Source of the DNA: Helicobacter pylori
GTDB taxonomy: Bacteria; Campylobacterota; Campylobacteria; Campylobacterales; Helicobacteraceae
Reading direction: 5' to 3'
Length of the DNA stretch: 64,000 nucleotides
Assembly (NCBI RefSeq): GCF_001653475.1
Contig: NZ_CP011487.1
Location: 1,302,001 to 1,366,000 of the forward strand
Part shown: in pieces, positions 27,349 through 36,109 of the stretch
How the letters are laid out: each line of letters starts with the position of its first letter
Position numbering within the stretch: the stretch's first letter is position 1
Notes under the pieces: generated by a model
Database searches by the model: none
Told to the model about the DNA's origin: nothing
The model's input: the letters and a program-made list of their open reading frames with translations, nothing else
Made by a program: the position numbers and the translations under genes

Positions 27349-27544
27349 TATCTTTATCTTTGGGTGGTGTTTTTGCTTGAATTATACCTTGTTAGCAGCA
27401 TTCTAAAGCCTTTAAACAAAAACTAAAAAGCGAATTTACAAAAATACCAATGAATAGAAAGCTGGAATTAAATATATGGATCATAATAAAGAGATAAGAA
27501 CTAAAATTAAAGCTTAAAATAAGCCCCCTTTTTAGAAAAAGCCT

Positions 27545-28468
27545 TTAAGCTAAATACTTGATCGCATTCAAATAGCTTTTGTTGTTCGCTTTGTTTTGAT
27601 AAGCAATATCAAACGCTGTGCCATGGTCAGTGGAAGCGCGTAAAATGGGGGCGTTCAAACTCACATTAATGCTTTCATCAAAATAGAGCGCTTTTAAAGG
27701 GGCTAGCCCCACATCATGGCTCATGCTCACATAAAAAGGGGTTATTTTGCGTTTATTAGGGGCAAAAGCGCTATCAGCGGGCAAAGGCCCTAAAAAGCAT
27801 TCAAAACCTAGCGTTTGGTTGCTCTTTTGAATGGCCTTTAAAATCTTTTCATCTTCTTTCCCGAACAAGCCCTCTTCGCCCGCATGGGGGTTAAAACCAC
27901 ACACTTGAACGATTTTAGCTTGAGTGCTTTTTTGAAACGCTAACAAAAACCGGACTAACGCTTCCACTTGAATGAGTTTAGAAACCTCCCCTAAAGGCAC
28001 ATGGTCGCTAAATAGCCCCACAAAGAGTTTAAAACACCCAAGCATCATGATAATTTGACGCTCTTTATAGCGTTGTTTTAAAAAATCGGTATGCCCCACA
28101 AAAGGGATTTGAGCTTGTTGCCATGCGAGTTTGTTGATAGGCAAAGTGCAAATGCCATCCACTTCTTTATCATCCGCTAACTCGCAAGCCTTTTTAAAAC
28201 TCTCAAAACTATACGCCCCGCTTTGAGCACTGACTTTGCCTATCGTGTTAGAATTCAATAAGGGTAAGGGGGAATTGATAGCGATTGCGTTAAGCGTTTT
28301 AGCTTCATAAGCGTTATTAAGCAATTGATTGGCCCGCTCTAAAAGCTCGCCATCAATGAGATACAACGGTTCACAAAGCACGCTCACTTCCTTATGGCTT
28401 TTTAAAATCAATTCCAAGCCTACGCCTTGAACATCCCCACAACTGATCGCAATTTTCTTTTTAGCCAT
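27545..28468 (-). CDS. pdxA: 4-hydroxythreonine-4-phosphate dehydrogenase PdxA
   Basis: Vitamin B6 synthesis: oxidises 4-phosphohydroxythreonine to the ketoamine used by PdxJ. 307 residues. Metal ligands in VGHTDFL (His near residue 118), HAGEEGLFG and RASTDHGTAFD. The ATG shares one base with the pdxJ stop (TAATG), so the two subunits of the pathway are co-translated. Confidence 0.95.
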   Translation of the reverse strand: MAKKKIAISCGDVQGVGLELILKSHKEVSVLCEPLYLIDGELLERANQLLNNAYEAKTLNAIAINSPLPLLNSNTIGKVSAQSGAYSFESFKKACELADDKEVDGICTLPINKLAWQQAQIPFVGHTDFLKQRYKERQIIMMLGCFKLFVGLFSDHVPLGEVSKLIQVEALVRFLLAFQKSTQAKIVQVCGFNPHAGEEGLFGKEDEKILKAIQKSNQTLGFECFLGPLPADSAFAPNKRKITPFYVSMSHDVGLAPLKALYFDESINVSLNAPILRASTDHGTAFDIAYQNKANNKSYLNAIKYLA

Positions 28469-29256
28469 TATCGTTTAATGAGTTGCGCCATTTCTAAAAT
28501 CGCTTTTTCTAAGCCCACTAAAACCGCTTTTGAAATCACGCTATGACCGATATTAAGCTCTCTTAAAGAGGGGATTTTTAACAATTCTTTCACATTAGAA
28601 TAATTCAACCCATGCCCTGCGCATGCTGTAATGCCCATAAAAAACGCTTCCTTACTCATTCTTCTTAATTGCAAAAAGGCGTTGTGCAATTCTTCTTTCA
28701 GTTCTTTAGGTCTTTTGTCTTTGAGCGCACTAATGGCATGGATTTGATTGTTAGCGTTAGAGTGTAGAGCGTTGTGCAAATTCGCATACACCCCAGTGTG
28801 GAACTCCACTTGCTTGACTTGATGCTCCCTTGCAAAATGCAGGGCGTCTTTTAAAGGATCAATAAACAAAGACACTTCAATGCCTTGATTGCGATACGCT
28901 CTAATCACCTCTTCTAAACCCTTTAATGAACAATCCAATCCCCCCTCTGTCGTAACCTCATTTCTGTTTTCAGGCACGATTGTAACCTTACTTGGCTTAT
29001 TTTTTAAAGAGCATAAAAAATCAGTGATTTCAGCATTGATAGAGCATTCAATATTGATAGGCAAAGGGCTTATTTCAAGCAGCTTCAAAACATCTTCATT
29101 TTGAATGTGCCGTTTGTCTTCCCTCAAATGAATGGTGATTAAATCCACTTTATGGGTGTTTTTAGCGATAAATAGGGCTTCTAAAATCTCAGGCTCATAA
29201 GTTTTTCTTATCTCTCTTAAAGTAACAATGTGATCAATATTCAATCCAAAACGCAT
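28468..29256 (-). CDS. pdxJ: Pyridoxine 5'-phosphate synthase PdxJ
   Basis: Condenses 1-deoxyxylulose-5-phosphate with the PdxA product. 262 residues, slightly longer than usual. Family features: LNIDHIVTLRE at the N-terminus, HLREDKRHI, and the phosphate site LNIGHSVISKAV at the C-terminus. First gene of the pdxJ-pdxA unit, divergent from wecA. Confidence 0.95.
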   Translation of the reverse strand: MRFGLNIDHIVTLREIRKTYEPEILEALFIAKNTHKVDLITIHLREDKRHIQNEDVLKLLEISPLPINIECSINAEITDFLCSLKNKPSKVTIVPENRNEVTTEGGLDCSLKGLEEVIRAYRNQGIEVSLFIDPLKDALHFAREHQVKQVEFHTGVYANLHNALHSNANNQIHAISALKDKRPKELKEELHNAFLQLRRMSKEAFFMGITACAGHGLNYSNVKELLKIPSLRELNIGHSVISKAVLVGLEKAILEMAQLIKR

Positions 29257-29349
29257 GACTATCCTTTATTTTATAATAATGATTTTTGAAATTGTAACAT
29301 AAAACCCACCTCATTACACCTAATAAGATTTTATCATCAAGCTATCTTT

Positions 29350-29358
29350 TGCTATAAT
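29350..29358 (+). promoter_or_regulatory. wecA-lpxF promoter (extended -10)
   Basis: TGCTATAAT, a full extended -10, 35 bases before the GTG start of wecA. Confidence 0.65.
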
Positions 29359-29393
29359 ACCCAAAACAAAATGCCAATTAAATCCAATAAAAA

Positions 29394-30401
29394 GTGTTGT
29401 GGGTGCTATATTTTCTAACCAGTCTCTTCATTTGCTCTTTGATTGTTTTGTGGTCTAAAAAATCCACGCTCTTTGTGGATAACGCTAACAAAATACAAGG
29501 CTTTCATCATGCAAGAACCCCACGAGCCGGGGGGCTTGGGATCTTTCTTTCTTTTGCGTTGGCTTGTTATTTTGAACCTTTTGAAATGCCTTTTAAGGGG
29601 TTTTTTGTTTTTTTGGGGCTGTTGTTAATCTTTTTAAGCGGTTTTTTAGAAGACATTAACCTTTCACTCAGCCCTAAAATACGCCTTATTTTGCAAGCCG
29701 TAGGGGTTATTTGCATCATCTCATCAACGCCTTTAGTGGTGAGCGATTTTTCGCCCCTTTTTAGCTTGCCTTATTTTGTTGCTTTTTTATTCGCAATTTT
29801 TATGCTAGTGGGCATCAGTAATGCTATTAATATCATTGACGGGTTTAACGGACTTGCATCAGGGATTTGCACGATTACGCTTTTAGTCATTCATTATATA
29901 GACCCTAGCAGTTTGTCTTGTTTGCTGGCTTACATGGTGCTTGGGTTTATGGTGTTAAATTTCCCTTTAGGAAAGATTTTTTTAGGCGATGGGGGGGCGT
30001 ATTTTTTGGGTTTGGTGTGCGGGATTTCCCTTTTAAATTTGAGTTTAGAGCAAAAAATCAGCGTGTTTTTTGGGCTCAATTTAATGCTTTATCCGGTCAT
30101 AGAGGTGCTTTTTAGTATCCTTAGGCGCAAAATAAAACGCCAGAAAGCCACCATGCCGGATAATTTGCATTTGCACACCCTTTTATTCCAATTCTTGCAA
30201 CAACGCTCTTTAAATTACCCCAACCCTTTATGCGCGTTTATCCTTATTCTATGCAACCTGCCTTTTATTTTAATAAGCGTCTTTTTTCGCTTAAACGCTT
30301 ACGCGCTCATTGTCATTAGCCTGGTCTTTATCGCATGCTATTTAATGGGTTATGCTTATTTGAATAGGCAAGTTTGCGTTTTAGAAAAACGAGCGTTTTA
30401 A
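29394..30401 (+). CDS. wecA: Undecaprenyl-phosphate GlcNAc-1-phosphate transferase WecA
   Basis: Multi-pass inner-membrane enzyme (335 residues) that starts O-antigen synthesis on the lipid carrier. GTG start. About ten hydrophobic helices; catalytic loops include NAINIIDGFNGLASG (around residue 145-160) and FLGDGGAYFLG (around 197). The DGG codons form a G7 run. The stop overlaps the lpxF ATG (TAATG). HP1581. Confidence 0.93.
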   Translation: MLWVLYFLTSLFICSLIVLWSKKSTLFVDNANKIQGFHHARTPRAGGLGIFLSFALACYFEPFEMPFKGFFVFLGLLLIFLSGFLEDINLSLSPKIRLILQAVGVICIISSTPLVVSDFSPLFSLPYFVAFLFAIFMLVGISNAINIIDGFNGLASGICTITLLVIHYIDPSSLSCLLAYMVLGFMVLNFPLGKIFLGDGGAYFLGLVCGISLLNLSLEQKISVFFGLNLMLYPVIEVLFSILRRKIKRQKATMPDNLHLHTLLFQFLQQRSLNYPNPLCAFILILCNLPFILISVFFRLNAYALIVISLVFIACYLMGYAYLNRQVCVLEKRAF

Positions 30402-30997
30402 TGAAAAAGCTCAAAAGTCTTTTTTTGAGTCTGCTCTTATGGGTATATCCTTTAAGGAGTGAACCGATCAATGAGGGGGCATACATTTTAGAAGAGATTG
30501 GCGATGTGCTTAGGTTTTTGCCTATTTTTGTAGGCACGGTCAGTTTGGCGATGCGCGATTATAGAGGTTTAGGGGAATTAGCGGTCGGCACATTAGTCAC
30601 TCAAGGAGTGATTTATGGCCTTAAAGGAGCTTTTAGCACCGCCCATAAAGATGGGGCTAGAGTGGAATTCGCTAAACGCCCGTGCTGTAATTCTTGGAGA
30701 GGCATGCCAAGCGGGCATGCTGGGGGGGCGTTTAGTGCGGCCGGGTTTGTGTATTACCGCTACGGGTGGAAACCGGCTCTTCCTGTGATCGCTCTTGCAA
30801 TACTCACTGATGCCAGCAGAGTGGTGGCAGGACAACACACGATCTTGCAAGTTACGATCGGCAGCCTTATCGCATGGGGGTTTGCTTATTTATTCACTTC
30901 ACGCTACAAACCTAAGCAATGGATGCTCTATCCTGAAATCTCTAGCGATTTTAAGGGCAGTAGCCGCTATGGGGTGAGCTTTTCTTATCAATGGTAA
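30401..30997 (+). CDS. lpxF: Lipid A 4'-phosphatase LpxF
   Basis: PAP2-family phosphatase that removes the 4'-phosphate of lipid A, central to polymyxin resistance and low endotoxicity in H. pylori (HP1580). 198 residues from the ATG that overlaps the wecA stop; the N-terminus is signal-like. Motifs: K...RP (FAKRPCCNSW), PSGHAGGAF and R-x5-H (RVVAGQH). The PSGHAGGA codons include a G7 run. Acts with LpxE/EptA encoded at the start of this window. Confidence 0.93.
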   Translation: MKKLKSLFLSLLLWVYPLRSEPINEGAYILEEIGDVLRFLPIFVGTVSLAMRDYRGLGELAVGTLVTQGVIYGLKGAFSTAHKDGARVEFAKRPCCNSWRGMPSGHAGGAFSAAGFVYYRYGWKPALPVIALAILTDASRVVAGQHTILQVTIGSLIAWGFAYLFTSRYKPKQWMLYPEISSDFKGSSRYGVSFSYQW

Positions 30998-31006
30998 AGG
31001 GATAAA

Positions 31007-31435
31007 GTGCTAAAAAAGTTACTACTCATTTTGCTCTTTTTAGGGTTTTTAAGAGCGGAAGGCGAACATTATGAAATCATCGTTGAGCTTTCAAAGGCTT
31101 TTTTGAAAGCCAAAGACGCTTTTATGGCGATCGATAGAACCTATAAAACCTGTGTAAAAACCGGGCATGATCGCACTCAAATACGCCTTCAAAGCGCTTT
31201 TTTAGAGAATTTGTCTCAAACAGAACAGCAATTTGATGATTATTTTGAGAAGGATTTTAAAAGCACAGAAGTTTTAAAAACCCTGCTTAAAGACATCCAA
31301 TCGTTAGAAAAAACTTCCAACAAGCTTGCATGCATTACCCCAAAAAACGCTAAAAATTTTGAAATTTTAGAGGGAGCGGTAACGCAAATCATAGATTTAG
31401 AAAAACAGATGGATAAATTTATCAATAAAAACTAA
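31007..31435 (+). CDS. Small exported protein (HP1579-like), function unknown
   Basis: 142 residues from GTG 31007 after AAAGGGAT. The N-terminal MLKKLLLILLFLGFLRAEG is a clear signal peptide; the mature part is helical and charged with a possible coiled coil (residues 60-135) and two cysteines. Only 9 bases after lpxF, so probably the third gene of the wecA operon; by position it may relate to envelope work, but I see no known domain. Confidence 0.75.
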   Translation: MLKKLLLILLFLGFLRAEGEHYEIIVELSKAFLKAKDAFMAIDRTYKTCVKTGHDRTQIRLQSAFLENLSQTEQQFDDYFEKDFKSTEVLKTLLKDIQSLEKTSNKLACITPKNAKNFEILEGAVTQIIDLEKQMDKFINKN

Positions 31436-31447
31436 CATGAGCTATGA

Positions 31448-31453
31448 TATAGT
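31448..31453 (+). promoter_or_regulatory. -10 box for the GT8 glycosyltransferase
   Basis: TATAGT 30 bases before the ATG, with AAGGAAAA as ribosome site. Confidence 0.45.
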
Positions 31454-31483
31454 TTATTTCTACAAAATCTCCAAGGAAAATTG

Positions 31484-32602
31484 ATGCAACATGAGATCCC
31501 TATTGCCTTTGCCTTTGATAAAAACTACCTAAAAACAGGGGCTGTGGCTCTCTACTCTTTATTGCATGCCCATCGTGCAGTTGAAGGGGTACTTTTTAGT
31601 ATCTATGTATTCTATAGCGGTTTAAATGAAGATGATTTAAACAGACTCCAAGAAACCATCAAGCCTTTCAAACATTTTGCCACTTTGAAATGCCAAGATA
31701 TTAGCGCCACTCTTGATTCTTTGCCCACCATCACGGATAGTGCATGGGTTAATCGTTATTCCAGAATGATTCTGGTCAAATACCTTCTCCCTAGTTTATT
31801 CCCCCAATATAGCAAAATGATTTGGTCTGATGTGGATGTGGTCTTTTGCAGAGCTTTCGCTGATGATTTTATCGCTTTAGATATAAGCGAATCTTTTCAT
31901 TTGAGTGGTGTGATAAGTTTAGTATCACAATCAGTTACAGAGGGGTTTTGGTTTTGCAATTTGGATTATATGCGCAAAAACTCCTTTAGCGAACAAGTCT
32001 TAGAAAAATTTAAAATTCAATTAATGCGTCCATATTTTAAAGAACCTACATTGATACACCATTTGCATGCTTATATTAAAGAACTTCCCTTACACTATTG
32101 TGTTTTGCCTTATTATTATCAAGAAGAACTTGACGATTTGCGGCATAAAGCTTCCTCACCCATTCGGTTTGAAATCATCCATCAAGACAAACCCAATGAA
32201 TTTATCTATCGCCAGCAAATCCCCTATGAGATCTCTCAAATTCAAGACATTCTTTCAAACCCTATTATCATGCACTATGAATCCGATAAAGATGCTCTTG
32301 GAATCTACAATGGCAAACCTTGGGAGTTCCCTTTGGGGAACCAATACCACCTGTGGTTAGAGATGCTTGCACACACCCCATTTTGGAAAGACTTCACTCT
32401 AGAAATACAAAAAAAACGCATAGAATACCGAGATATTGCTCAAAAAATCCATTATTTTTCTCAAGATAAGTGTCTCTATGAAGTGAGCATACGATCCATT
32501 AAAGTTTTTGCATCCCATTACTATAATTTAGTGGTTAAAGAACGATGGTCTAAACCGATAAAAACTTTCTTTCAAAAAATTTTTTTCAAAAAAAAGTTCT
32601 AA
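31484..32602 (+). CDS. GT8-family LPS glycosyltransferase
   Basis: 372 residues from ATG 31484 (an in-frame TTG one codon earlier is less likely). N-terminal IPIAFAFDKNYLKTGAVALYS and the metal-binding DxD in WSDVDVVFCRAF (near residue 118) are typical of family 8 transferases such as RfaJ. The basic C-terminal end would lie at the membrane. Corresponds to HP1578, which I recall being implicated in adding a sugar of the core/O-antigen linker; donor and acceptor cannot be read from sequence. Confidence 0.85.
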   Translation: MQHEIPIAFAFDKNYLKTGAVALYSLLHAHRAVEGVLFSIYVFYSGLNEDDLNRLQETIKPFKHFATLKCQDISATLDSLPTITDSAWVNRYSRMILVKYLLPSLFPQYSKMIWSDVDVVFCRAFADDFIALDISESFHLSGVISLVSQSVTEGFWFCNLDYMRKNSFSEQVLEKFKIQLMRPYFKEPTLIHHLHAYIKELPLHYCVLPYYYQEELDDLRHKASSPIRFEIIHQDKPNEFIYRQQIPYEISQIQDILSNPIIMHYESDKDALGIYNGKPWEFPLGNQYHLWLEMLAHTPFWKDFTLEIQKKRIEYRDIAQKIHYFSQDKCLYEVSIRSIKVFASHYYNLVVKERWSKPIKTFFQKIFFKKKF

Positions 32603-32633
32603 TTTGTTGGAGTCACAGGGCGAAACCAAACCC

Positions 32634-33281
32634 CTAATACTTATGCTTCCTTAGGTGCTTCACCACATAATCCCCCACGCTTTGAATGATTTGCACTAAA
32701 ACAATAATCACAACCACCGCATAAAAAAGCACATCGCCCCTATAACTTTGATAGCCAATCCTAATGGCTAAATCCCCCAAGCCCCCAGCCCCTAACGCTC
32801 CCGCCATAGCCGAATAGCCTATTAAAGAAATTAAGGTGATGGTGATATTATTCGCTAAAGAGGGCAAGCTCTCTAAAAGCATCATCTTAATGACTTCCAA
32901 ATGAGACGCTCCCAAACTTAAAGTGGTTTCAATTTTGCCATGCTCTACTTCCATTAAAGAATTTTCAAAAAGCTTTGCGACAAAAGGAATGGCTGAAATG
33001 GCTAGCGGGATAATGCTCGCGCTAGAGCCAATGCTTGTGCCAATCAAAAAGCGCGATAAAGGCAGGAGCAAAATAATGAGAATGATAAAAGGGAAAGAGC
33101 GAGTCATGTTGATAGAAGTGTCTAAAATTTTATGCAAAAGGGGTTTGTTTAACAAATGCCCTTTTTTACTCACTAACAATAAAACCCCCAAAGGCAAGCC
33201 AAAAACAACCGCCAAAAAGCTCGCCACAAACACCATATAAAGCGTTTCTAGCGTGGCTTGAATAAGCATTTGAGAAATCAT
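32634..33281 (-). CDS. metI: Methionine ABC transporter permease MetI
   Basis: 215-residue inner-membrane permease with five to six helices and the EAA loop that contacts MetN (LSLGASHLEVIKMMLLES). Forms the D/L-methionine importer with MetN (next gene, one base gap) and MetQ, whose gene is about 9 kb away. HP1577. Confidence 0.93.
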   Translation of the reverse strand: MISQMLIQATLETLYMVFVASFLAVVFGLPLGVLLLVSKKGHLLNKPLLHKILDTSINMTRSFPFIILIILLLPLSRFLIGTSIGSSASIIPLAISAIPFVAKLFENSLMEVEHGKIETTLSLGASHLEVIKMMLLESLPSLANNITITLISLIGYSAMAGALGAGGLGDLAIRIGYQSYRGDVLFYAVVVIIVLVQIIQSVGDYVVKHLRKHKY

Positions 33282-33282
33282 T

Positions 33283-34266
33283 TTAATCCTTTAATTTTTC
33301 CACTTGTAAGCCTAAAGCGTTTAGATACTCTAAAGCCCTTTGAGTCTCTGCAGTATTGCCTAAAAACCGCACCACTAAATACCCTATATCTTTAGTCGTA
33401 AGCTCTTCAACATTGCTTGAAATGATACTCACATCTATTTTAAAACGCCTGATCAAATTAGAAATGATCGGCTCGTCTAAATGCTCCCCTAAAAACACGA
33501 TGCGATAAATGTCTTGCGGTTTTTGATCCCCATGCTCGTTTTTGATGCCAAGCAATTCTTTAGTAACGGCATGTTTAGGGTTAGCAAAAATTTCTTCTAC
33601 CGAGCCTCTTTCCACAATTTCGCCGCTGCTGATCACACACATTTGATTGCACAATTCTTTAACCACTTCAATCTGGTGCGTGATGAAAACAATACTTAAA
33701 TTAAGCTTTTTTTGAATACCGCTTAAAAGCGTTAAAATAGAATGCGTGGTTTTAGAATCCAATGCGGATGTGGCTTCATCGCAAAGCAATAAATCAGGGC
33801 AATTCGCTAAACTCCTAGCAATGGCCACTCTTTGTTTTTGCCCACCGCTTAGCTGTTTAGGGTAAAAATGCATTTTATCTTCTAGCCCCACTAATTCCAA
33901 CAATTCATGCACCCTTGATTTGATCTTGGTTTTTTCCCATCGGGCGATTTCTAAAGCGAAAGCGACATTTTCAAACACATTTTTAGCGCTCAATAAATTG
34001 AAATGCTGGAAAATCATGCCTATTTTTTGGCGCGCTTTTTGCAATTCTTTAGGCTTTAATTCCAACAGATTGACTCCATTGACTAAAACTTCGCCAGAAC
34101 TGGGGCGCTCCAAGCAATTAATCAGGCGAATGAGCGTGGATTTCCCTGCCCCTGAATAGCCTATCACGCCTAAAATACCGCCTTTTTTTAATTCCAGATT
34201 CACGCCTTTTAGGGCATGAAACCCGTTTTCATAAATCTTTTCAATGTTTTTTAGTTCTACTATCAT
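33283..34266 (-). CDS. metN: Methionine ABC transporter ATPase MetN
   Basis: 327 residues. Walker A GYSGAGKST (about 37-45), signature LSGGQKQR, Walker B LLLCDEATSALD, and a C-terminal NIL domain (from about residue 250) that senses methionine and inhibits transport. Followed by metI, so metNI form one unit. No SAM or methionine riboswitch is visible upstream. Confidence 0.95.
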   Translation of the reverse strand: MIVELKNIEKIYENGFHALKGVNLELKKGGILGVIGYSGAGKSTLIRLINCLERPSSGEVLVNGVNLLELKPKELQKARQKIGMIFQHFNLLSAKNVFENVAFALEIARWEKTKIKSRVHELLELVGLEDKMHFYPKQLSGGQKQRVAIARSLANCPDLLLCDEATSALDSKTTHSILTLLSGIQKKLNLSIVFITHQIEVVKELCNQMCVISSGEIVERGSVEEIFANPKHAVTKELLGIKNEHGDQKPQDIYRIVFLGEHLDEPIISNLIRRFKIDVSIISSNVEELTTKDIGYLVVRFLGNTAETQRALEYLNALGLQVEKLKD

Positions 34267-34287
34267 CGTTTTAACTTTATATCTTGC

Positions 34288-34560
34288 TCACTTGGACATT
34301 TGCGCGTTATTTTCCACGCTATTGAGCCATAAAAACACCTGCACCACGCTTTCATACAATTCTTCAGGTATCGCGCAATCTAATTCCACCTTTAAAAGCG
34401 AATCCACCAGCATGGGGTTAGAAAAGAGCGCTATATCGTATTCTTTAGCTTTTTGAATGATCCTTTTAGCCGCTTCGCCCACCCCGCTTGCGATCACTTT
34501 TGGGGCATGATCTTGCCCTATGTTATAAGCTAGAGCGGCGGCTTTTATGGTTTTATTCAT
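34288..34560 (-). CDS. flhX: FlhX, stand-alone homolog of the FlhB C-terminal domain
   Basis: 90 residues matching the cytoplasmic C-terminal domain of FlhB (flagellar export switch): PKVIASGVGEAAKRIIQKA, ALFSNPMLVDSLL and IPEELYESVVQVFLWL. It has no membrane part and lacks the NPTH autocleavage motif, so it resembles the cleaved FlhB-C fragment. Known in H. pylori (HP1575) as able to substitute for that fragment. Its ATG abuts the ribE stop. Confidence 0.88.
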   Translation of the reverse strand: MNKTIKAAALAYNIGQDHAPKVIASGVGEAAKRIIQKAKEYDIALFSNPMLVDSLLKVELDCAIPEELYESVVQVFLWLNSVENNAQMSK

Positions 34561-35181
34561 CTAATACCCTAAAGTCAAAGAGTCGGCGTCATTCCAAGAG
34601 AAATTTTTCTCAAGCCCTTTTGTTTTTTTCAAAATAGACGCAACGCTGCGCACTAGCATGTCCGTTTCAACATTCACGCGCCGTTTGAGTTTATAAGTCT
34701 TAAAAAGGGTGTTTTCTAAAGTGTAAGGGATAATCGTTAGCCAAAACCCTTTTTCTTCTACCTTGCTTAAAGTCAAACTCACCCCATCAACTGCAATAGA
34801 GCCTTGCTCAACGCACAATAAAAGCGTTTCTTTAGAAGCACTGATAAAAAAATCCACTTGATTAGAATACTGAATGATTTTTTCAATCACCCCAATAGCG
34901 TCAATATGCCCTTGTACAAAATGCCCATCCAAACTCGCATCGGCTTTTAGGGCTGGCTCAATATGGACTAAATCCTTGTAATTTTCTAACGCTACGCTGT
35001 TTTGGGTTTTTTGGCTCAATTCCACGCTAAAATGCGTTTTTGAACTTTCTATGGCGGTCAAACACGCCCCGTTAATCGCAATGCTATCGCCAAGCTTGGG
35101 ATTGAGATCGCTCTCTATACTTAAAATATTGTTTTGGAAACTTTTTACTCTAGCTATTTGATGGATTATGCCGCTGAACAT
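34561..35181 (-). CDS. ribE: Riboflavin synthase alpha chain RibE
   Basis: Dismutates two ribityllumazine molecules (made by RibH, encoded at 21 kb) into riboflavin. 206 residues, two lumazine-binding barrels; the N-terminal MFSGIIHQIARV and internal repeat DGHFVQGHIDAIG / IAVDGVSLTL are characteristic. No FMN riboswitch is visible upstream. Divergent from tatD across about 75 bases. Confidence 0.94.
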   Translation of the reverse strand: MFSGIIHQIARVKSFQNNILSIESDLNPKLGDSIAINGACLTAIESSKTHFSVELSQKTQNSVALENYKDLVHIEPALKADASLDGHFVQGHIDAIGVIEKIIQYSNQVDFFISASKETLLLCVEQGSIAVDGVSLTLSKVEEKGFWLTIIPYTLENTLFKTYKLKRRVNVETDMLVRSVASILKKTKGLEKNFSWNDADSLTLGY

Positions 35182-35255
35182 CGTTAATGATTACTTTCCT
35201 CATGTTAGAATGCTTAATTATTATAACATATTAAATAAAACCATAGGATAAAAGC

Positions 35256-36020
35256 ATGTTTATTGATACGCATTGCCATTTGGATCATAGGGATTATGAA
35301 AACGATTTAGAAGAAGTGTTAAAAGAAAGCTTAGAAAAAGGCGTTACTCAATGCGTGATTCCGGGCGCGGACATGAAAGATTTGAATAGAGCGGTAGGAA
35401 TTAGCGAAAAATTTGAAGGCGTGTTTTTTGCCATAGGCGCTCACCCTTATGATGTGGAAAGCTTTGATGAAAGTTTGTTTGAAAAGTTTGTTGAGCATCA
35501 AAAATGCGTGGCGATAGGCGAATGCGGACTGGATTACTACCGCTTGCCTGAATTGAATGAAAGAGAAAATTATAAAAGCAAGCAAAAAGAAATTTTTACA
35601 AAACAGATTGAATTTTCTATCCAACACAACAAGCCCTTGATTATCCACATCAGAGAGGCGAGTTTTGATAGTTTGAATATTTTAAAAAGCTATCCTAAGG
35701 CTTTTGGGGTGTTGCATTGCTTTAACGCTGATGGCATGCTTTTGGAGCTAAGCGATCGTTTTTATTATGGGATAGGAGGGGTTAGCACTTTTAAAAACGC
35801 TAAAAGACTGGTAGAGATTCTGCCTAAAATCCCTAAAAACAGGCTTCTTTTAGAAACGGATTCGCCCTATTTGACCCCACACCCTTTTAGAGGCACCAGA
35901 AATAGCCCTACTTATATCCCTTTAATCGCTCAAAAAATTGCCGAAATCATCAACTTAGAGACTGAAGAGCTCGCTTCTTTAAGCACGCATAACGCTCAAA
36001 CGCTCTTTAGTTTCCCCTAA
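35256..36020 (+). CDS. tatD: TatD-family metal-dependent DNase
   Basis: 254 residues, amidohydrolase barrel. Metal ligands: FIDTHCHLD (N-terminus), GECGLDYYR, IHIREA, LHCF and ETDSPYLTPHP. Homologs act as 3'-5' exonucleases in DNA repair or fragmentation; physiological role in H. pylori unknown. ATAGGATAAAAGC precedes the ATG. Confidence 0.92.
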   Translation: MFIDTHCHLDHRDYENDLEEVLKESLEKGVTQCVIPGADMKDLNRAVGISEKFEGVFFAIGAHPYDVESFDESLFEKFVEHQKCVAIGECGLDYYRLPELNERENYKSKQKEIFTKQIEFSIQHNKPLIIHIREASFDSLNILKSYPKAFGVLHCFNADGMLLELSDRFYYGIGGVSTFKNAKRLVEILPKIPKNRLLLETDSPYLTPHPFRGTRNSPTYIPLIAQKIAEIINLETEELASLSTHNAQTLFSFP

Positions 36021-36057
36021 AATGGGGCTGTGTTAGAAAGCGTTATTCAAGTTTAGT

Positions 36058-36063
36058 TATAAT
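36058..36063 (+). promoter_or_regulatory. -10 box of the mltD-mrdA envelope operon
   Basis: TATAAT 47 bases upstream of mltD. Because the next seven genes overlap or nearly abut, it may drive the whole cluster. Confidence 0.5.
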
Positions 36064-36109
36064 TAGAGCCATTATTAAACTTATCAAATAATTAGGATTT
36101 TAAAAAAGA

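Noticed and set aside
34200..35260. FMN or SAM riboswitch upstream of ribE or metNI
   Set aside because: Leaders are shorter than 80 bases with no RFN or S-box motifs.
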